Origin: Sulfurimonas sp.
GTDB lineage: Bacteria; Campylobacterota; Campylobacteria; Campylobacterales; Sulfurimonadaceae
Length of the DNA stretch: 64,000 nucleotides
NCBI RefSeq assembly: GCF_026196735.1
Contig: NZ_JAPHUF010000007.1
Location: 62,001-126,000, forward strand
Reading direction: 5' to 3'
In this document: positions 34,925 through 44,777 of the stretch, one piece after another
How the letters are laid out: each line of letters begins with the position of its first letter
How positions within the stretch are numbered: the stretch's first letter is position 1
The notes under the pieces: model-generated
Databases searched by the model: none
Told to the model about the DNA's origin: nothing
Seen by the model: only the letters and a program-made list of their open reading frames with translations
Made by a program: the position numbers and the translations under genes

Positions 34925-36271
34925 TCAATACCATTCTAGAAGTTTTGTTACTTCATCTACTATAAATGTTTTAATTGCGGGTTTTTCTAGAGGCTTTTTA
35001 GATACAACTGCCTTATTGATATTTTGCATTTTTGCTTCTTTTAGTCGTACATCCATTGCATATACTTCCCTGACATCTCCAACTAATGAAACTTCACCTA
35101 TAAAAATAGTCTCTTTAGATATGACTCTATCTCTAAAACTACTAATAATTGCGGCTAATATGGCTAAATCTGCAGAAGTTTCTGTAATCTTTATACCGCC
35201 GGTTATATTGATAAAAACATCATAACCAGATAAAGGAATTTCGAGTTTTCTCTCAAGAAGTGCTAAAAGCATGTTTAATCTATTGTTATCAAATCCGGTA
35301 GCTTGTCTTTTTGAGTTTGGAGTATGTGACTCAGAGACAAGGGCTTGTACCTCCAAAATTATAGGACGAGAACCTTCCATGATAACCGTTAAAGCAGAGC
35401 CTGCCTGCTGGGAATTGCGATTGAAAAATCTTGATGCGACATCTGTTGCAGATATTAGACCATCGCTTCTCATCTCAAATACACCAATCTCACTTGTCGG
35501 TCCAAAACGATTTTTAAAGCCTCTTAGTATCCTAAGTTCTTGTGATGAATCGCCTTCAAAATACAATACAGTATCTACCATATGTTCAAGGACTCGGGGA
35601 CCGGCTATTGAGCCTTCTTTTGTAATATGCCCGATAATGAAAATTGCTATCTCTCTCTCTTTGGCTATCCTCATTAGTTCAAAAGTAATTTGTCTTACTT
35701 GAGTTACAGAACCAGGTGCTGATGTTATGTTTTCAGAGTACATTGTTTGAATTGAGTCAATAATTAAAAAATCATATTCACGATGTTCTAACTCCACTAT
35801 AACTTGTTCTAGCCTTATTTCACTTAACAGGTAAAGTGTGTCTTGATTTGCTTTTAGTCTGTTGGCACGAAGCTTAATCTGTCCACTTGATTCTTCACCC
35901 GTTACATATAAAACTTTTTTTCCAGTTGAGGCTATATCACCTCCGACTTTTAGCAGTAGGGTTGATTTTCCAACTCCAGGAGAACCTCCGATAAGAGTTA
36001 GTGAACCTGGCACAATGCCACCACCAAGTACAGTGTCCAGCTCAATATCCTCAGAACTAAATCTAAATACTTCTTCTTCTTTTATATCATTAATGCTTAC
36101 GGCTTTTGTAGAACTCGAAGTATTGGACTTTGTTTGCTTAACTACTTCTTGTTGATGTTCGCTGAGTTCGACAAATGAATCCCATGATCCACAGTTGGTG
36201 CATTTCCCCATCCACTTCGGTGTTGTAAGTCCACAGTGTTGACACTCAAAAAGAATTTTTTTCTTAGCCAT
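34925..36271 (-). CDS. radA: DNA repair protein RadA
   Basis: RadA (Sms) is a RecA-like branch-migration helicase. The N-terminal zinc finger has C10, C13, C24 and C27. The ATPase has Walker A GGSPGVGKSTLL and the RadA-specific KNRFGPTSEIGVF motif, followed by a Lon-protease-like C-terminal domain ending KPAIKTFIVDEV. At 448 residues it is full-length. A -10-like TATAAT lies upstream on this strand near 36315. Confidence 0.96.
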   Translation of the reverse strand: MAKKKILFECQHCGLTTPKWMGKCTNCGSWDSFVELSEHQQEVVKQTKSNTSSSTKAVSINDIKEEEVFRFSSEDIELDTVLGGGIVPGSLTLIGGSPGVGKSTLLLKVGGDIASTGKKVLYVTGEESSGQIKLRANRLKANQDTLYLLSEIRLEQVIVELEHREYDFLIIDSIQTMYSENITSAPGSVTQVRQITFELMRIAKEREIAIFIIGHITKEGSIAGPRVLEHMVDTVLYFEGDSSQELRILRGFKNRFGPTSEIGVFEMRSDGLISATDVASRFFNRNSQQAGSALTVIMEGSRPIILEVQALVSESHTPNSKRQATGFDNNRLNMLLALLERKLEIPLSGYDVFINITGGIKITETSADLAILAAIISSFRDRVISKETIFIGEVSLVGDVREVYAMDVRLKEAKMQNINKAVVSKKPLEKPAIKTFIVDEVTKLLEWY

Positions 36272-36379
36272 ATAATCAGCCTTATATTTAATTATGCAAA
36301 ATTATATACCCTTTTACATGTAAATATAAAATATATGACAATTTGCCATATTTTAGTTTTTGCAATATTTATAAGCTAT

Positions 36380-37255
36380 CTATTCTTCTTCAAATAAAAT
36401 ATCAAGTAGTCCGTCAACAAACTCATACTTGTCAAACGGTGTTAGATTCTCTGGCTGTTCACCTGTTCCAACAAAAAGAATAGGAAGTTCAAGCGCGTAA
36501 GCGATGCTAAAGATACTTCCACCTTTTGCTGTTCCATCAAGTTTGGTGATAATTATGCCATCGATTCCTATCATTTCGTTAAATGCTTTTGCCTGAGCTA
36601 TGGCAGAGTTTCCTTGTGTTCCATCAATGACAAGAATAGTCCTGTGTGGTGCACCGCTATGAGCTTTATCGCAGATGCGGTTTATCTTTTTAAGCTCGTT
36701 TGCAAGGTTTGTTTGTGTGTGAAGTCTTCCAGCAGTATCTATGATAACATTGTCAAAACCTTTTGATTTTGCAGAGTCTATAGCATCATAAGCAACAGCA
36801 GAACTGTCATGTCCTTGTTTTGAAGAGACTATTGGAATATCAAGTTTTTGAGACCATTGCGTCAGTTGCTCAATAGCAGCTGCACGAAAAGTGTCTCCAG
36901 CACCAAGTAAAACTTTTTTACCTTCATTTTTGTATCTTTGGGCTAATTTAGAAATAGTAGTAGTTTTTCCTGCACCGTTTACTCCAACTATCAGCTCTAC
37001 AAAAGGTTTTGTAAACTCAGGTTCCTTATATGTAGTGTACGCCAGCGTTGCTAAAAGTTTTGAGCGAAGAATATCTCTTGTGATTTTACTCTGATACATT
37101 TCATTTAAAATAATCTCTACTAAATCGTACTCGACATCAGCTTCGAGTAAAATATCTTCAAGTTCATCTTTTGTAAAACTGACTTTTCTTTTTGGAGCTA
37201 CTGTTTTTATCGCCTCGGCAGTTTTGGCGAGAGATTTTTTTATAAACCCAAGCAT
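36380..37255 (-). CDS. ftsY: Signal recognition particle receptor FtsY
   Basis: The SRP GTPase receptor that docks ribosomes at the membrane. The NG domain is complete: [15 protein letters not shown] (G1), [17 protein letters not shown] (G3), [10 protein letters not shown] (G4). The frame extends to 37291, but ATG 37255 has AAGGAG 9 nt upstream and gives the usual short N-terminus [12 protein letters not shown]. This 291-residue form lacks the acidic A domain of E. coli FtsY, as I recall is usual in this phylum. Confidence 0.94.
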   Translation of the reverse strand: MLGFIKKSLAKTAEAIKTVAPKRKVSFTKDELEDILLEADVEYDLVEIILNEMYQSKITRDILRSKLLATLAYTTYKEPEFTKPFVELIVGVNGAGKTTTISKLAQRYKNEGKKVLLGAGDTFRAAAIEQLTQWSQKLDIPIVSSKQGHDSSAVAYDAIDSAKSKGFDNVIIDTAGRLHTQTNLANELKKINRICDKAHSGAPHRTILVIDGTQGNSAIAQAKAFNEMIGIDGIIITKLDGTAKGGSIFSIAYALELPILFVGTGEQPENLTPFDKYEFVDGLLDILFEEE

Positions 37256-37365
37256 ATTATATGTCTCCTTTTTCCAGAAGTATACCCACAAGAGGGCACG
37301 CTGATTCTGTAAAAATTCCTCTCACTAAAGCTTTGCCTATCGGCAAGAAAAAATAATTTCATTAT

Positions 37366-37920
37366 TTATATATCCAAAGCTCTTTTGATATCACTCTCTA
37401 CAAACTCTTCTTCAGTCGCGCCGACAAAGTAGTTTATTAGTTTCCCATCTTTATATAATGCCATTGTTGGAATAGGGTATCTGTCTCCAAGTTCTAGCTC
37501 TGTAGCTATTGCATTGCATAAAGGGCGGTTTTGCTTTGAGTTGACTATGATGTACTCTGCGTTGTACTCTTTTTTAAACTCTTGTAGTTTTTCATCTAAA
37601 ATACCGTCTTCAATAGTTATGCCGATAATTACTAAATCATCTTTATATTTTTCTTGAAGTGAAGTTAGGTGTGGTGCTGCTGCGCGACAAGGTGGACACC
37701 ATGTTGCAAATATATCAAAGATTACAACTTTTCCCTCTGCTCCATCGAGTACAAATCCTTCACCCTCTTTTTTTACAATATACTGTTTTTTATCAAGACC
37801 TGTTAGGACATACTCATTACTAGAGACCATATCGTTTACATTTGAATCTTCCCCGCTTGAACATCCTTGAAATATTAGTGTAAAAAGGATTGATATAAAT
37901 AAAATAGACTTTTTGAACAT
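37366..37920 (-). CDS. TlpA/ResA-like thioredoxin-fold lipoprotein
   Basis: A periplasm-facing thiol-disulfide protein. The lipobox LIFQGC places lipidated C20 in the 184-residue form starting at ATG 37920 (AAGG 8 nt upstream); the frame itself extends to 37986. The active-site pair is C75/C78 in FATWCPPCRAAAP and the cis-Pro loop is YPIPTMALY. TlpA/ResA proteins reduce apocytochrome c or copper-site cysteines, which fits a cytochrome-rich respirer. It is divergent from the folate cyclo-ligase gene. Confidence 0.88.
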   Translation of the reverse strand: MFKKSILFISILFTLIFQGCSSGEDSNVNDMVSSNEYVLTGLDKKQYIVKKEGEGFVLDGAEGKVVIFDIFATWCPPCRAAAPHLTSLQEKYKDDLVIIGITIEDGILDEKLQEFKKEYNAEYIIVNSKQNRPLCNAIATELELGDRYPIPTMALYKDGKLINYFVGATEEEFVESDIKRALDI

Positions 37921-37984
37921 TTGTGTTACCTTGTTTTCTGTTTTTAGAGTAAAATAAGCCAAATTATATCCACAAAGATTTAAC

Positions 37985-38566
37985 ATGCCTCTTACAAAGA
38001 CAATATTTAGGCAAGATTGCTTAAAAAAGATTAAAAATAGTCCAAAACATAATGCTATGTATAAGAATGCAAAGTTAAATAATCAACTGCTTTATGAGAT
38101 AAGCAAATTTAAAAATCCTAAGGTATTGTGCTATGCACCACTGCCTTTTGAGCCGGATATTAGAAAAACAATCAATACAATACGAAAAAAATGTGATATT
38201 TTTGTGCCATTTATGGAAGGCGAAAGTTTTAAGATGGTACCATTTAGGTTACCGCTTAAGAAAAAAAAGTTTGGTATTTATGAAGCGGGAAATACTTTAA
38301 GAAATATAAAAAAAATTGATATAGCTATAGTGCCAATAGTCGGTGTAGACGGAAGATTTCAAAGAGTTGGTTTTGGAAAAGGGATGTATGATCGTTTCTT
38401 TGCAAAGTTAAAAAAGAGACCATATATAATTTTTATACAATCAGAATTTTGTTATACAAAAGAGTTTATTTGTGATGATTACGATGTCACATGTGATTTA
38501 ATTATCACGCCAAATTTTAAAATAAAAAATAAAACTATTGACACAAGAGCTAGAAATAGGAAATAA
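37985..38566 (+). CDS. 5-formyltetrahydrofolate cyclo-ligase
   Basis: Converts 5-formyl-THF to 5,10-methenyl-THF using ATP. The 193 residues include the family segments YAPLPFEPDI, FVPFMEGESFKM, and VPIVGVDGRFQRVGFGKGMYDRFF, where the glycine-rich GFGKGMYD loop is diagnostic. It lies 2 bp upstream of rny. Confidence 0.9.
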   Translation: MPLTKTIFRQDCLKKIKNSPKHNAMYKNAKLNNQLLYEISKFKNPKVLCYAPLPFEPDIRKTINTIRKKCDIFVPFMEGESFKMVPFRLPLKKKKFGIYEAGNTLRNIKKIDIAIVPIVGVDGRFQRVGFGKGMYDRFFAKLKKRPYIIFIQSEFCYTKEFICDDYDVTCDLIITPNFKIKNKTIDTRARNRK

Positions 38567-38568
38567 GA

Positions 38569-40137
38569 ATGTTGACAGAGATACTAATGGGTGGCTTTAT
38601 TGCTACTGTTGGTGGAGTTGTGGGATTTTTTGTTTCTAAGAAAATAACTAATGCTAATTTTGATATTTATGTCGATAAAGCAAAGGCTCACGCAAGTGCT
38701 ATAGAGAATGAAGCACATATACTTTTGAGTAAATCTAATATCAAAGCTCAAGAGATTGAACTAGAGGCAACAAAAAAGTATGAAAATGCAAAAGCTAGAG
38801 CTAAAGAAGATCTCAGTCAAAGAGAAGATGATTTAATACGAAAAGAGCAGAGTTTTAAACGCTATAAACAGAGTGAAGAGAGACGACTTCATGATGATAT
38901 TGCTGCACTTAAAGCTAGAAAAGTTGATTTACAAAGAAATGAAAAATCTCTAGAGTCACTAAAAAAGAGATATGAAAAACAAGTTGATGAAGCATTAAAT
39001 GCAATGGAGCATTGTGCAGGAATGACAACAGATGAAGCTAAAAGTTTATTGCTTGAAAAAGTTGAAGAAAAATCTCGTGCGGATATTGCTCATATTGTCA
39101 GAAAGTATGAAAATGAAGCAAAACAAGAGGCGAAGAAAAAAGCAAATTATATTTTAGCACAGGCAACGAGTCGTTTTGCCGGAGATTTTGCTTCTGAAAG
39201 ACTTACAAATTTGGTGCATCTTAATGATGATGAACTTAAAGGCCGTATAATTGGAAAAGAGGGCAGAAATATTAAAGCCCTTGAGACGCTGCTAGGTGTT
39301 GATATTATTATTGATGATACGCCAAATGCAATCTTAGTTAGTAGTTTCAACCTTTATCGTCGAGCTATTGCAACTAAGACAATACAGCTTCTTATAGAAG
39401 ATGGCCGCATTCAGCCGGCTCGTATTGAGGAAATTTATACAAAAGTTTGCAATGAGTTTGAAGACTCAATACTAAATGAAGGTGAAGAACTTATAGCTGA
39501 CATGGACATAGGTGTTATGCACCCTGAACTTGTTAAACTTATAGGTAAACTTCGTTATCGAGCAAGTTATGGTCAAAATGCGTTGGCTCATACGCTTGAA
39601 GTTGCTCATTTAGCCGGAATTATGGCTGCTGAAATGGGTGGAGATGTAAGACTTGCTAAACGCGCTGGCTTACTTCATGACATAGGTAAAGCGCTGACTC
39701 ATGATCACGACGGAAATCATGTTGATTTGGGTGCAGATATTTGTAATAGATACAATGAAAATAGCGTTGTTATAAATGCTATTTATGCGCACCATGGACA
39801 TGAAGAGATTAATAGTATTGAGTGTGGGGCTGTTTGTGCTGCCGATGCGCTCTCAGCTGCTAGACCGGGAGCTAGAAGAGAAGTACTAGAGAGCTTCTTA
39901 AAACGCGTTACAGAGATAGAAGAGATAGCATCAGAACATACAGGCGTAAAACAAGCATATGCAATTAATGCCGGACGAGAGGTAAGAGTTTTAGTAAATG
40001 CTTCGCTGGTTAATGATGACGAGTCTGTTTTAATGGCTAGAGAGATTGCTAAAGAGATAGAAGAAAAAGTTCAATATCCAGGTGAGATAAAAGTAAATGT
40101 AATCCGCGAGAGCAGGGCTGTGGAGTTTGCTAAATAA
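38569..40137 (+). CDS. rny: Ribonuclease Y
   Basis: A membrane-anchored endoribonuclease initiating mRNA decay. An N-terminal helix (about 5-22) is followed by a long coiled coil (about 30-190), a KH domain with GRIIGKEGRNIKALE near 224-238 and an HD domain with HDIGKALTHDHDGNH near 369-383 (metal-binding His/Asp). The 522-residue length is standard. A strong hairpin terminator begins inside its stop codon region. Confidence 0.96.
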   Translation: MLTEILMGGFIATVGGVVGFFVSKKITNANFDIYVDKAKAHASAIENEAHILLSKSNIKAQEIELEATKKYENAKARAKEDLSQREDDLIRKEQSFKRYKQSEERRLHDDIAALKARKVDLQRNEKSLESLKKRYEKQVDEALNAMEHCAGMTTDEAKSLLLEKVEEKSRADIAHIVRKYENEAKQEAKKKANYILAQATSRFAGDFASERLTNLVHLNDDELKGRIIGKEGRNIKALETLLGVDIIIDDTPNAILVSSFNLYRRAIATKTIQLLIEDGRIQPARIEEIYTKVCNEFEDSILNEGEELIADMDIGVMHPELVKLIGKLRYRASYGQNALAHTLEVAHLAGIMAAEMGGDVRLAKRAGLLHDIGKALTHDHDGNHVDLGADICNRYNENSVVINAIYAHHGHEEINSIECGAVCAADALSAARPGARREVLESFLKRVTEIEEIASEHTGVKQAYAINAGREVRVLVNASLVNDDESVLMAREIAKEIEEKVQYPGEIKVNVIRESRAVEFAK

Positions 40138-40170
40138 TATAACATGTGAAAAGTCACATGTTATATTATT
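40133..40170. terminator. Bidirectional intrinsic terminator of rny and the pentapeptide gene
   Basis: A perfect 17-bp stem (40133-40149 with 40154-40170) with loop AAAG, followed on the plus strand by a short T-run. The stop codons of both convergent genes (40135-40137 and 40166-40168) are inside the stem. Confidence 0.85.
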
Positions 40171-40945
40171 TTTTAGGAGCTATTTTACACTCTCCAATGC
40201 TTCTTTTTTCACAAATACTGCCATCTATCCAAGTCGCGCCTTCAAATCTTGCTCGATTTAATGTTGCATCTTTAAAATTGGCACCTTTAAGATTTGACCA
40301 TCTAAAATCTGTTACAGTAAGATTTGCTCCTGTAAAATCAGCTTTTTGAAGGTTTGCACTTTTAAAAGTTACTCCCATTAAGTTTGCTTCTTTAAAGTTT
40401 GTTCCCGATAGTGAGGATTTTATAAACTTAGACCCTCTAAGATCAGCTTTTTCAAAATTTGTATTATCTAGATTTTTTCCAGATAAATTTTCACCTCTGA
40501 ATTTAATGTGACTTTTAACTACTTTATTTTTTGAATCACTTGTAAAACGACAGATGCCTATGCTGTTTTTTGTACATTTTAATCCATTGGACCATGTTGC
40601 ACCGCCAAGTTTTGCATTTTTAAATTTTGCAGAGGTTAAATCTGCATTTTCTAAATTAGCATTACTAAGGTCAGCATAACTAAAGTTTGTCTCTTTGAGA
40701 TTTGCATCTTTAAGATTTGCATCTTTAAGGTTTGCAGCTTGAAAATAAGAACCTTGAAGATTTGCTTTTGAAAGGTTTGCTTTTGACAGGTTAGCACCGT
40801 GAAATTGCAAATGTGATAAGTCTTTTCCTGACAGGTCTGCTTTAGAAAGATTTGCTTCGGGTTTTATAGTGTATTTACCCACAGTAACCGCAACTAATTG
40901 ATACGGTAACAATAGTAACATTATGCTTATTAAGTGTCTTTTCAT
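40166..40945 (-). CDS. Secreted pentapeptide-repeat protein with internal duplication
   Basis: A signal peptide (about 1-19) is followed by two blocks of A(D/N)LxX pentapeptide repeats, about residues 32-115 and 150-235. Each block should form a right-handed quadrilateral beta-helix. Both blocks end with the same motif, GATWxxGxxCxxxSIGxC (about 114-132 and 236-254), so each carries a Cys pair likely to form a disulfide in the periplasm. The function of such exported repeat proteins is unknown. It is convergent with rny through a shared terminator. Confidence 0.85.
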   Translation of the reverse strand: MKRHLISIMLLLLPYQLVAVTVGKYTIKPEANLSKADLSGKDLSHLQFHGANLSKANLSKANLQGSYFQAANLKDANLKDANLKETNFSYADLSNANLENADLTSAKFKNAKLGGATWSNGLKCTKNSIGICRFTSDSKNKVVKSHIKFRGENLSGKNLDNTNFEKADLRGSKFIKSSLSGTNFKEANLMGVTFKSANLQKADFTGANLTVTDFRWSNLKGANFKDATLNRARFEGATWIDGSICEKRSIGECKIAPKK

Positions 40946-41092
40946 ATAGTATCACCTTCCTTTTCAAGTTAAGATTGTAATAAAAATTTAAACGGATGAT
41001 AACATATAAAAAAGTAATCTAATATGCCACACATCAATAAAAATAATAATCTATCTTTTGTGATGATGTATTTTTAGAGTTATATAAGCCTA

Positions 41093-41983
41093 TCACACAT
41101 CTTCTATTTCATTAATCTCAGAGTCATCATAGGGGTCCATATGTATTATAATATGAACTTTTTTATCCTCAAATAATTCTTTGATTTTTGCTTCTATTTT
41201 ATCAGAGATAAGATGTGCATCATATAGAGATATGCTAACATTAAAGACTACATGTACAGATATGAAAATGTCTGAACCAGACTCTCTTGTTTGAAGATAA
41301 TGGTAATCTGTACTTCCATTGTCACTCTCAAGAATATCTTTGATTTTTTGTATATCTTCTTCAGGCAGAGATGCATCAAGAAGCATTAATGTTCCCTCTT
41401 TAATAATAGGAAAAGATGAGTAGATCATATAGATTGCTATACCAATACCTAAAATAGGGTCAATTAATTGCTCTCCTGTCATAGAGATAAGAACAAGTGC
41501 CATTAAAACCGCACCATTTGAGAAAAGATCTGTTTTATAGTGAAGCGCATCGGCTTTAATAACCATATTGTTTGTTTTATTAGCAACATAATTTAAAAAT
41601 GTAACAAGTAAAGCTGTTATTATTATGGATATTAACATTACCCAAATACTCTCTGCCATAAAACTCATCTCTCTTGGATGAGCAATTTTAACAAGTGCTT
41701 CATATAGGATAAACAAAGCCGATAAAGATATGACTGTTCCCTCTATAACGGCAGCAAGAGGTTCTATTTTGCCCCTACCAAAGTTAAAGTCTTCATCTGG
41801 ATTTTTTTCGGCATTGTGCAGTGCAAAATAGTTAAATAGAGAAACTGTTAAGTCTAAAAAGGAGTCAATAGCCGAGGCTAAAACAGCAATGGAACCACTA
41901 AGCACTCCTACCGTCATTTTAATAAGAACCAAAACAGCAGCAACAGAAGTTGATACTACGGTAGCTTGTTTTTCCAATCTCAT
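41093..41983 (-). CDS. Cation diffusion facilitator transporter (FieF-like)
   Basis: A CDF antiporter exporting Zn(II), Fe(II) or similar. The membrane site motifs are DSFLD (DxxxD, about D40 and D44) in helix 2 and HYKTD (HxxxD) in helix 5, matching FieF/YiiP rather than the Mn-type DxxxD pair. The cytoplasmic C-terminal domain has YHYLQTRESGSDIFISVHVVF and His residues at the dimer metal site. It has six helices and 296 residues. The 147 bp upstream of its neighbour's promoter contain no feature I can name. Confidence 0.9.
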   Translation of the reverse strand: MRLEKQATVVSTSVAAVLVLIKMTVGVLSGSIAVLASAIDSFLDLTVSLFNYFALHNAEKNPDEDFNFGRGKIEPLAAVIEGTVISLSALFILYEALVKIAHPREMSFMAESIWVMLISIIITALLVTFLNYVANKTNNMVIKADALHYKTDLFSNGAVLMALVLISMTGEQLIDPILGIGIAIYMIYSSFPIIKEGTLMLLDASLPEEDIQKIKDILESDNGSTDYHYLQTRESGSDIFISVHVVFNVSISLYDAHLISDKIEAKIKELFEDKKVHIIIHMDPYDDSEINEIEDV

Positions 41984-42059
41984 GTGAATATTCCTTAACT
42001 GGCATTGGTATTTGTTTTAGGTACAATTATAATTAAATAAATATATTATAGTGATTAAA

Positions 42060-42950
42060 ATGAATTTAAAACAGATACGAATAGATAGAGAAAAATGGAT
42101 GACATGGAAAAATATACTTCCACTTCGTGAGGCACTTGAGAGTTTACAAGAGGGAACTTGGAATGTAGAGCTTGGTGATGTCATCAAAATCAGCGGCGAG
42201 GCACCAGAAAATATACAAGAGATAGCTAAGTTGATGATGCCTTGGAGAAAAGGTCCATTTGAACTTTTTGACACTTATATAGACAGCGAATGGCAAAGTA
42301 ACATAAAATATAACCTATTAGGCAAGCATTTTAGTTTAAAAGATAGAAGAGTTGCCGATATAGGTTGCAACAATGGTTACTATCTTTTTAGAATGCAAGA
42401 AGATAGTCCGAAGTTGTTGGTTGGATTTGATCCATCACCTTTGTATAAAACGCAGTTTGATTTTGTAAACCATTTTATTAAGAGTGAAATAGTTTATGAA
42501 CTTTTAGGTGTGGAACATTTAGAATTTTATGAAGAGAAGTTTGACACCATTTTTTGTTTGGGTGTTTTGTATCACAGAAGTGATCCTGTGGCAATGTTAA
42601 AGTCTCTTTTTAAAGGGCTTGATAAACAAGGTGAGGTTATCTTAGACACTTTTTATATAGAGGGTGATGATGAGATGTGTTTGTGTCCGGAGTCTTCATA
42701 CTCCAAGATACCAAATATATATTTTGTTCCAACTATAAAAGCTTTAAAAAACTGGTGTTTAAGAGCAGGGTTTTCTAGCTTTGAAGTATTGGAAACTTCT
42801 GTAACTGAGGCAAATGAGCAGAGAAAGACAGAGTGGATTGATGGTCAATCTTTAGAGGATTTTCTTGATCCAAACGATAGTACTAAAACTGTAGAGGGTT
42901 ATCCGGCACCTGCAAGAGTGTATGTTAAACTTATTAAGGATAAGAAATGA
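42060..42950 (+). CDS. cmoB: tRNA U34 carboxymethyltransferase CmoB
   Basis: CmoB uses carboxy-SAM to make cmo5U at the tRNA wobble position. The 296 residues contain the N-terminal [11 protein letters not shown] segment, the [20 protein letters not shown] signature (here read in two parts), and the SAM loop [13 protein letters not shown] with [17 protein letters not shown] at 42051 would add three residues and neither start has a clear ribosome site. cmoA is not adjacent. The next gene overlaps by 4 bp. Confidence 0.93.
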   Translation: MNLKQIRIDREKWMTWKNILPLREALESLQEGTWNVELGDVIKISGEAPENIQEIAKLMMPWRKGPFELFDTYIDSEWQSNIKYNLLGKHFSLKDRRVADIGCNNGYYLFRMQEDSPKLLVGFDPSPLYKTQFDFVNHFIKSEIVYELLGVEHLEFYEEKFDTIFCLGVLYHRSDPVAMLKSLFKGLDKQGEVILDTFYIEGDDEMCLCPESSYSKIPNIYFVPTIKALKNWCLRAGFSSFEVLETSVTEANEQRKTEWIDGQSLEDFLDPNDSTKTVEGYPAPARVYVKLIKDKK

Positions 42951-43456
42951 GCGAGTTGAAATTTGAAGATGAAGTAGAAGAAGAGCTATCAGAAAAACAA
43001 GAGAAAGATTTAAATATTGAGCAATATAGTGATAAAAATGAAGTTGATATAAGAACTCATCAAAAAATCAACCATGATTTATGTGGAGAAATACAAAAAT
43101 TAGAAAATGGATATGTTGAGTTAAAATTAGTAACTACACACGAAATGATTGCTGATGATCAGGGTTTGATACACGGTGGATTTATTTTTTCTGCGGCAGA
43201 TTATGCCGCTATGCTCGCTGTTAATGAAAAAAATGTTGTTTTAGTCGGCAGCGATTGTCAATTTTTATCTCCTGTTAAGTTTGGAGATATTGTAAACTTT
43301 GTTGCAAAAGTGCGACATAAAGAGGGAAGAAAAAGAAATGTACATGTAACGGGGCATGTATTGAATATAAAAGTTTTTGAGGCAGAACTCAAGACAGTTG
43401 TAACAGAGAGGCATGTTCTAAAGTTAAATCTTCTTGAAGCTGAAAAAGAAGATTAA
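42947..43456 (+). CDS. Hotdog-fold (PaaI-like) thioesterase
   Basis: A 169-residue protein with an acidic N-terminal tail (about 1-35) and one hotdog domain with [19 protein letters not shown], the HGG motif of acyl-CoA thioesterases. [17 protein letters not shown] follows. The substrate is unknown. The ATGA overlap with cmoB shows translational coupling, a pairing that has no obvious biochemical reason. Confidence 0.85.
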   Translation: MSELKFEDEVEEELSEKQEKDLNIEQYSDKNEVDIRTHQKINHDLCGEIQKLENGYVELKLVTTHEMIADDQGLIHGGFIFSAADYAAMLAVNEKNVVLVGSDCQFLSPVKFGDIVNFVAKVRHKEGRKRNVHVTGHVLNIKVFEAELKTVVTERHVLKLNLLEAEKED

Positions 43457-43489
43457 CTATTTTTAGAAGTTAGTGAAAATATACCAATA

Positions 43490-44083
43490 TCATAGATTTG
43501 CTATCCAGTAATCTGCGTATTGCTGCTCTTGCTTTATAGTTGAAGTACCACCATGACCAGGATAAATGGTCTTGTCATAATCTAGCTCTTTAAATCTCTT
43601 AAGAGAAGCTCTCATATCATCAGGCGATGAGTATGGAAAATCTGTCCGACCAATTGAGCGCTCAAAAATAAAATCACCGCTAAACATAGCGTCACCTATC
43701 TCTATAGTTGAATTTCCTTCACTGTGTCCGGGAAAGTGACGAAATTTTACTTTTACTCCGTCAAAATCAAACTCTTGATTTGGTTGGACTTCTACATCAG
43801 GCTTTGATGGTGGTAAGTCAGGTCTCCATCCACTGCCGCTAAGAAGCATAACATCACCTATTGGAGTATAGAGCGGGATATTTAATTTCTCTTGAAGTTC
43901 GGCATTAGACCAAACATGATCAAAATGTCCATGTGTGTTTAAAATAGCTACGGGGTTTGTAACATTCTCCATTACCCATTTAGTAGCACCAAGACCAGGG
44001 TCAATGATAAAATCTTTGCCATCAATAGTGGCAATATAACAGTTCGTTTGGTACTCGCCCATAGGTTGAACTTTTATCTTCAT
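43490..44083 (-). CDS. Metallo-beta-lactamase-fold hydrolase (glyoxalase II-like)
   Basis: A 197-residue MBL hydrolase with the zinc motif THGHFDH (about 50-56), the later His in PGHSEGN, Asp in SGDFIF and His in YPGHGG. This short form without the C-terminal helical domain of classical glyoxalase II hydrolyses thioesters such as lactoylglutathione-like compounds or has other esterase activity. Confidence 0.9.
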   Translation of the reverse strand: MKIKVQPMGEYQTNCYIATIDGKDFIIDPGLGATKWVMENVTNPVAILNTHGHFDHVWSNAELQEKLNIPLYTPIGDVMLLSGSGWRPDLPPSKPDVEVQPNQEFDFDGVKVKFRHFPGHSEGNSTIEIGDAMFSGDFIFERSIGRTDFPYSSPDDMRASLKRFKELDYDKTIYPGHGGTSTIKQEQQYADYWIANL

Positions 44084-44131
44084 TTGTACTCTTTTTTAAC
44101 ATGATTATAACATTAAAAAATATTGGAGTTG

Positions 44132-44185
44132 TTAACACTCTATTAACAAAAAATTAACACCTAGTTTATATAAAACTCATATACT
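44132..44185 (+). promoter_or_regulatory. Three-box operator and -10 of the DUF302 gene
   Basis: TTAACA boxes at 44132, 44143 and 44154 are spaced exactly 11 bp apart. The last box ends 20 bp before the -10 TATACT (44180-44185), so the boxes occupy the -35 region and upstream, as PhoB/OmpR activators do. The same layout lies upstream of the porin gene. The ATG is 101 nt past the last box. Confidence 0.75.
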
Positions 44186-44260
44186 TATAACAATAAGTTT
44201 CTTCCCCAAGAGATTTAACATTAAGACCCTTAAATGAGGTCAATTTAAAGGATGTGTCAA

Positions 44261-44743
44261 ATGAAAAAAATTCTACTAGCGTGTATCTTAGCTGTTTCTG
44301 TGTGGGCAGCACCAGATACTAATGTATATACGGTTTCTTATAAAGCTGATATGGATACAGTTGAAAAAAATATACTTTCTCACTTTAAATCAGTGAAGCT
44401 TGTTGTTACTTATAAGTTGGATATTCTTGAAGAGTTTAAACATAAAGGTCTAGACAAAAAGTTTGGTGCTGAGTTTAATAAGAATAAGCTTACTAGTGTA
44501 AGAACTATGATTATTTGTAACGGTAAATTTGGAAACATGATAATGAATACTGACCCTAGTATGATGGCTTATTGTCCAGTTCGTCTTACACTTGTTGAAA
44601 AAGATGGTAAAACTCAGGTTTTATTTGTTCGTCCAAGTTCAGCTCCAAAATCTTCAAAAGCTTACGGGGCTCTAGTTAAATTAGAGCAAAAAGTCGTAGG
44701 TGCGATTGAAGCTGCAAATGAAATGGAAGAAAAAGTAAAATAG
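44261..44743 (+). CDS. Exported DUF302-domain protein
   Basis: A signal peptide (about 1-16, cleaved near VWA-APD) precedes a ~140-residue DUF302 domain. Its hallmark is the segment ICNGKFGNMIMNTDPSMMAYCPVRLTLVEKDG, which contains two Cys (written here only as a landmark from about residue 90 to 121). DUF302 proteins occur in the periplasm of many sulfur and iron oxidisers; their function is unknown. ATG 44252 is possible but AAAGGA spacing favours 44261, and only this start equals the 101-nt operator distance seen at the porin. Confidence 0.8.
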   Translation: MKKILLACILAVSVWAAPDTNVYTVSYKADMDTVEKNILSHFKSVKLVVTYKLDILEEFKHKGLDKKFGAEFNKNKLTSVRTMIICNGKFGNMIMNTDPSMMAYCPVRLTLVEKDGKTQVLFVRPSSAPKSSKAYGALVKLEQKVVGAIEAANEMEEKVK

Positions 44744-44748
44744 TCTCA

Positions 44749-44777
44749 CAGAGCTTTCGCATCAGCCGAAAGCTCTG
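44749..44777 (+). terminator. Hairpin after the DUF302 gene
   Basis: A perfect 11-bp stem (CAGAGCTTTCG/CGAAAGCTCTG) with a 7-nt loop starts 6 bp after the stop. The T-run comes 25 bp later, so termination may be imperfect. Confidence 0.6.

Noticed and set aside
37261-37356. A plus-strand 31-codon frame with coding-like composition between the TlpA-like gene and ftsY
   Set aside because: It has no ribosome site, and the same bases hold the Shine-Dalgarno site and leader of ftsY on the other strand. Without conservation data it is not supportable.
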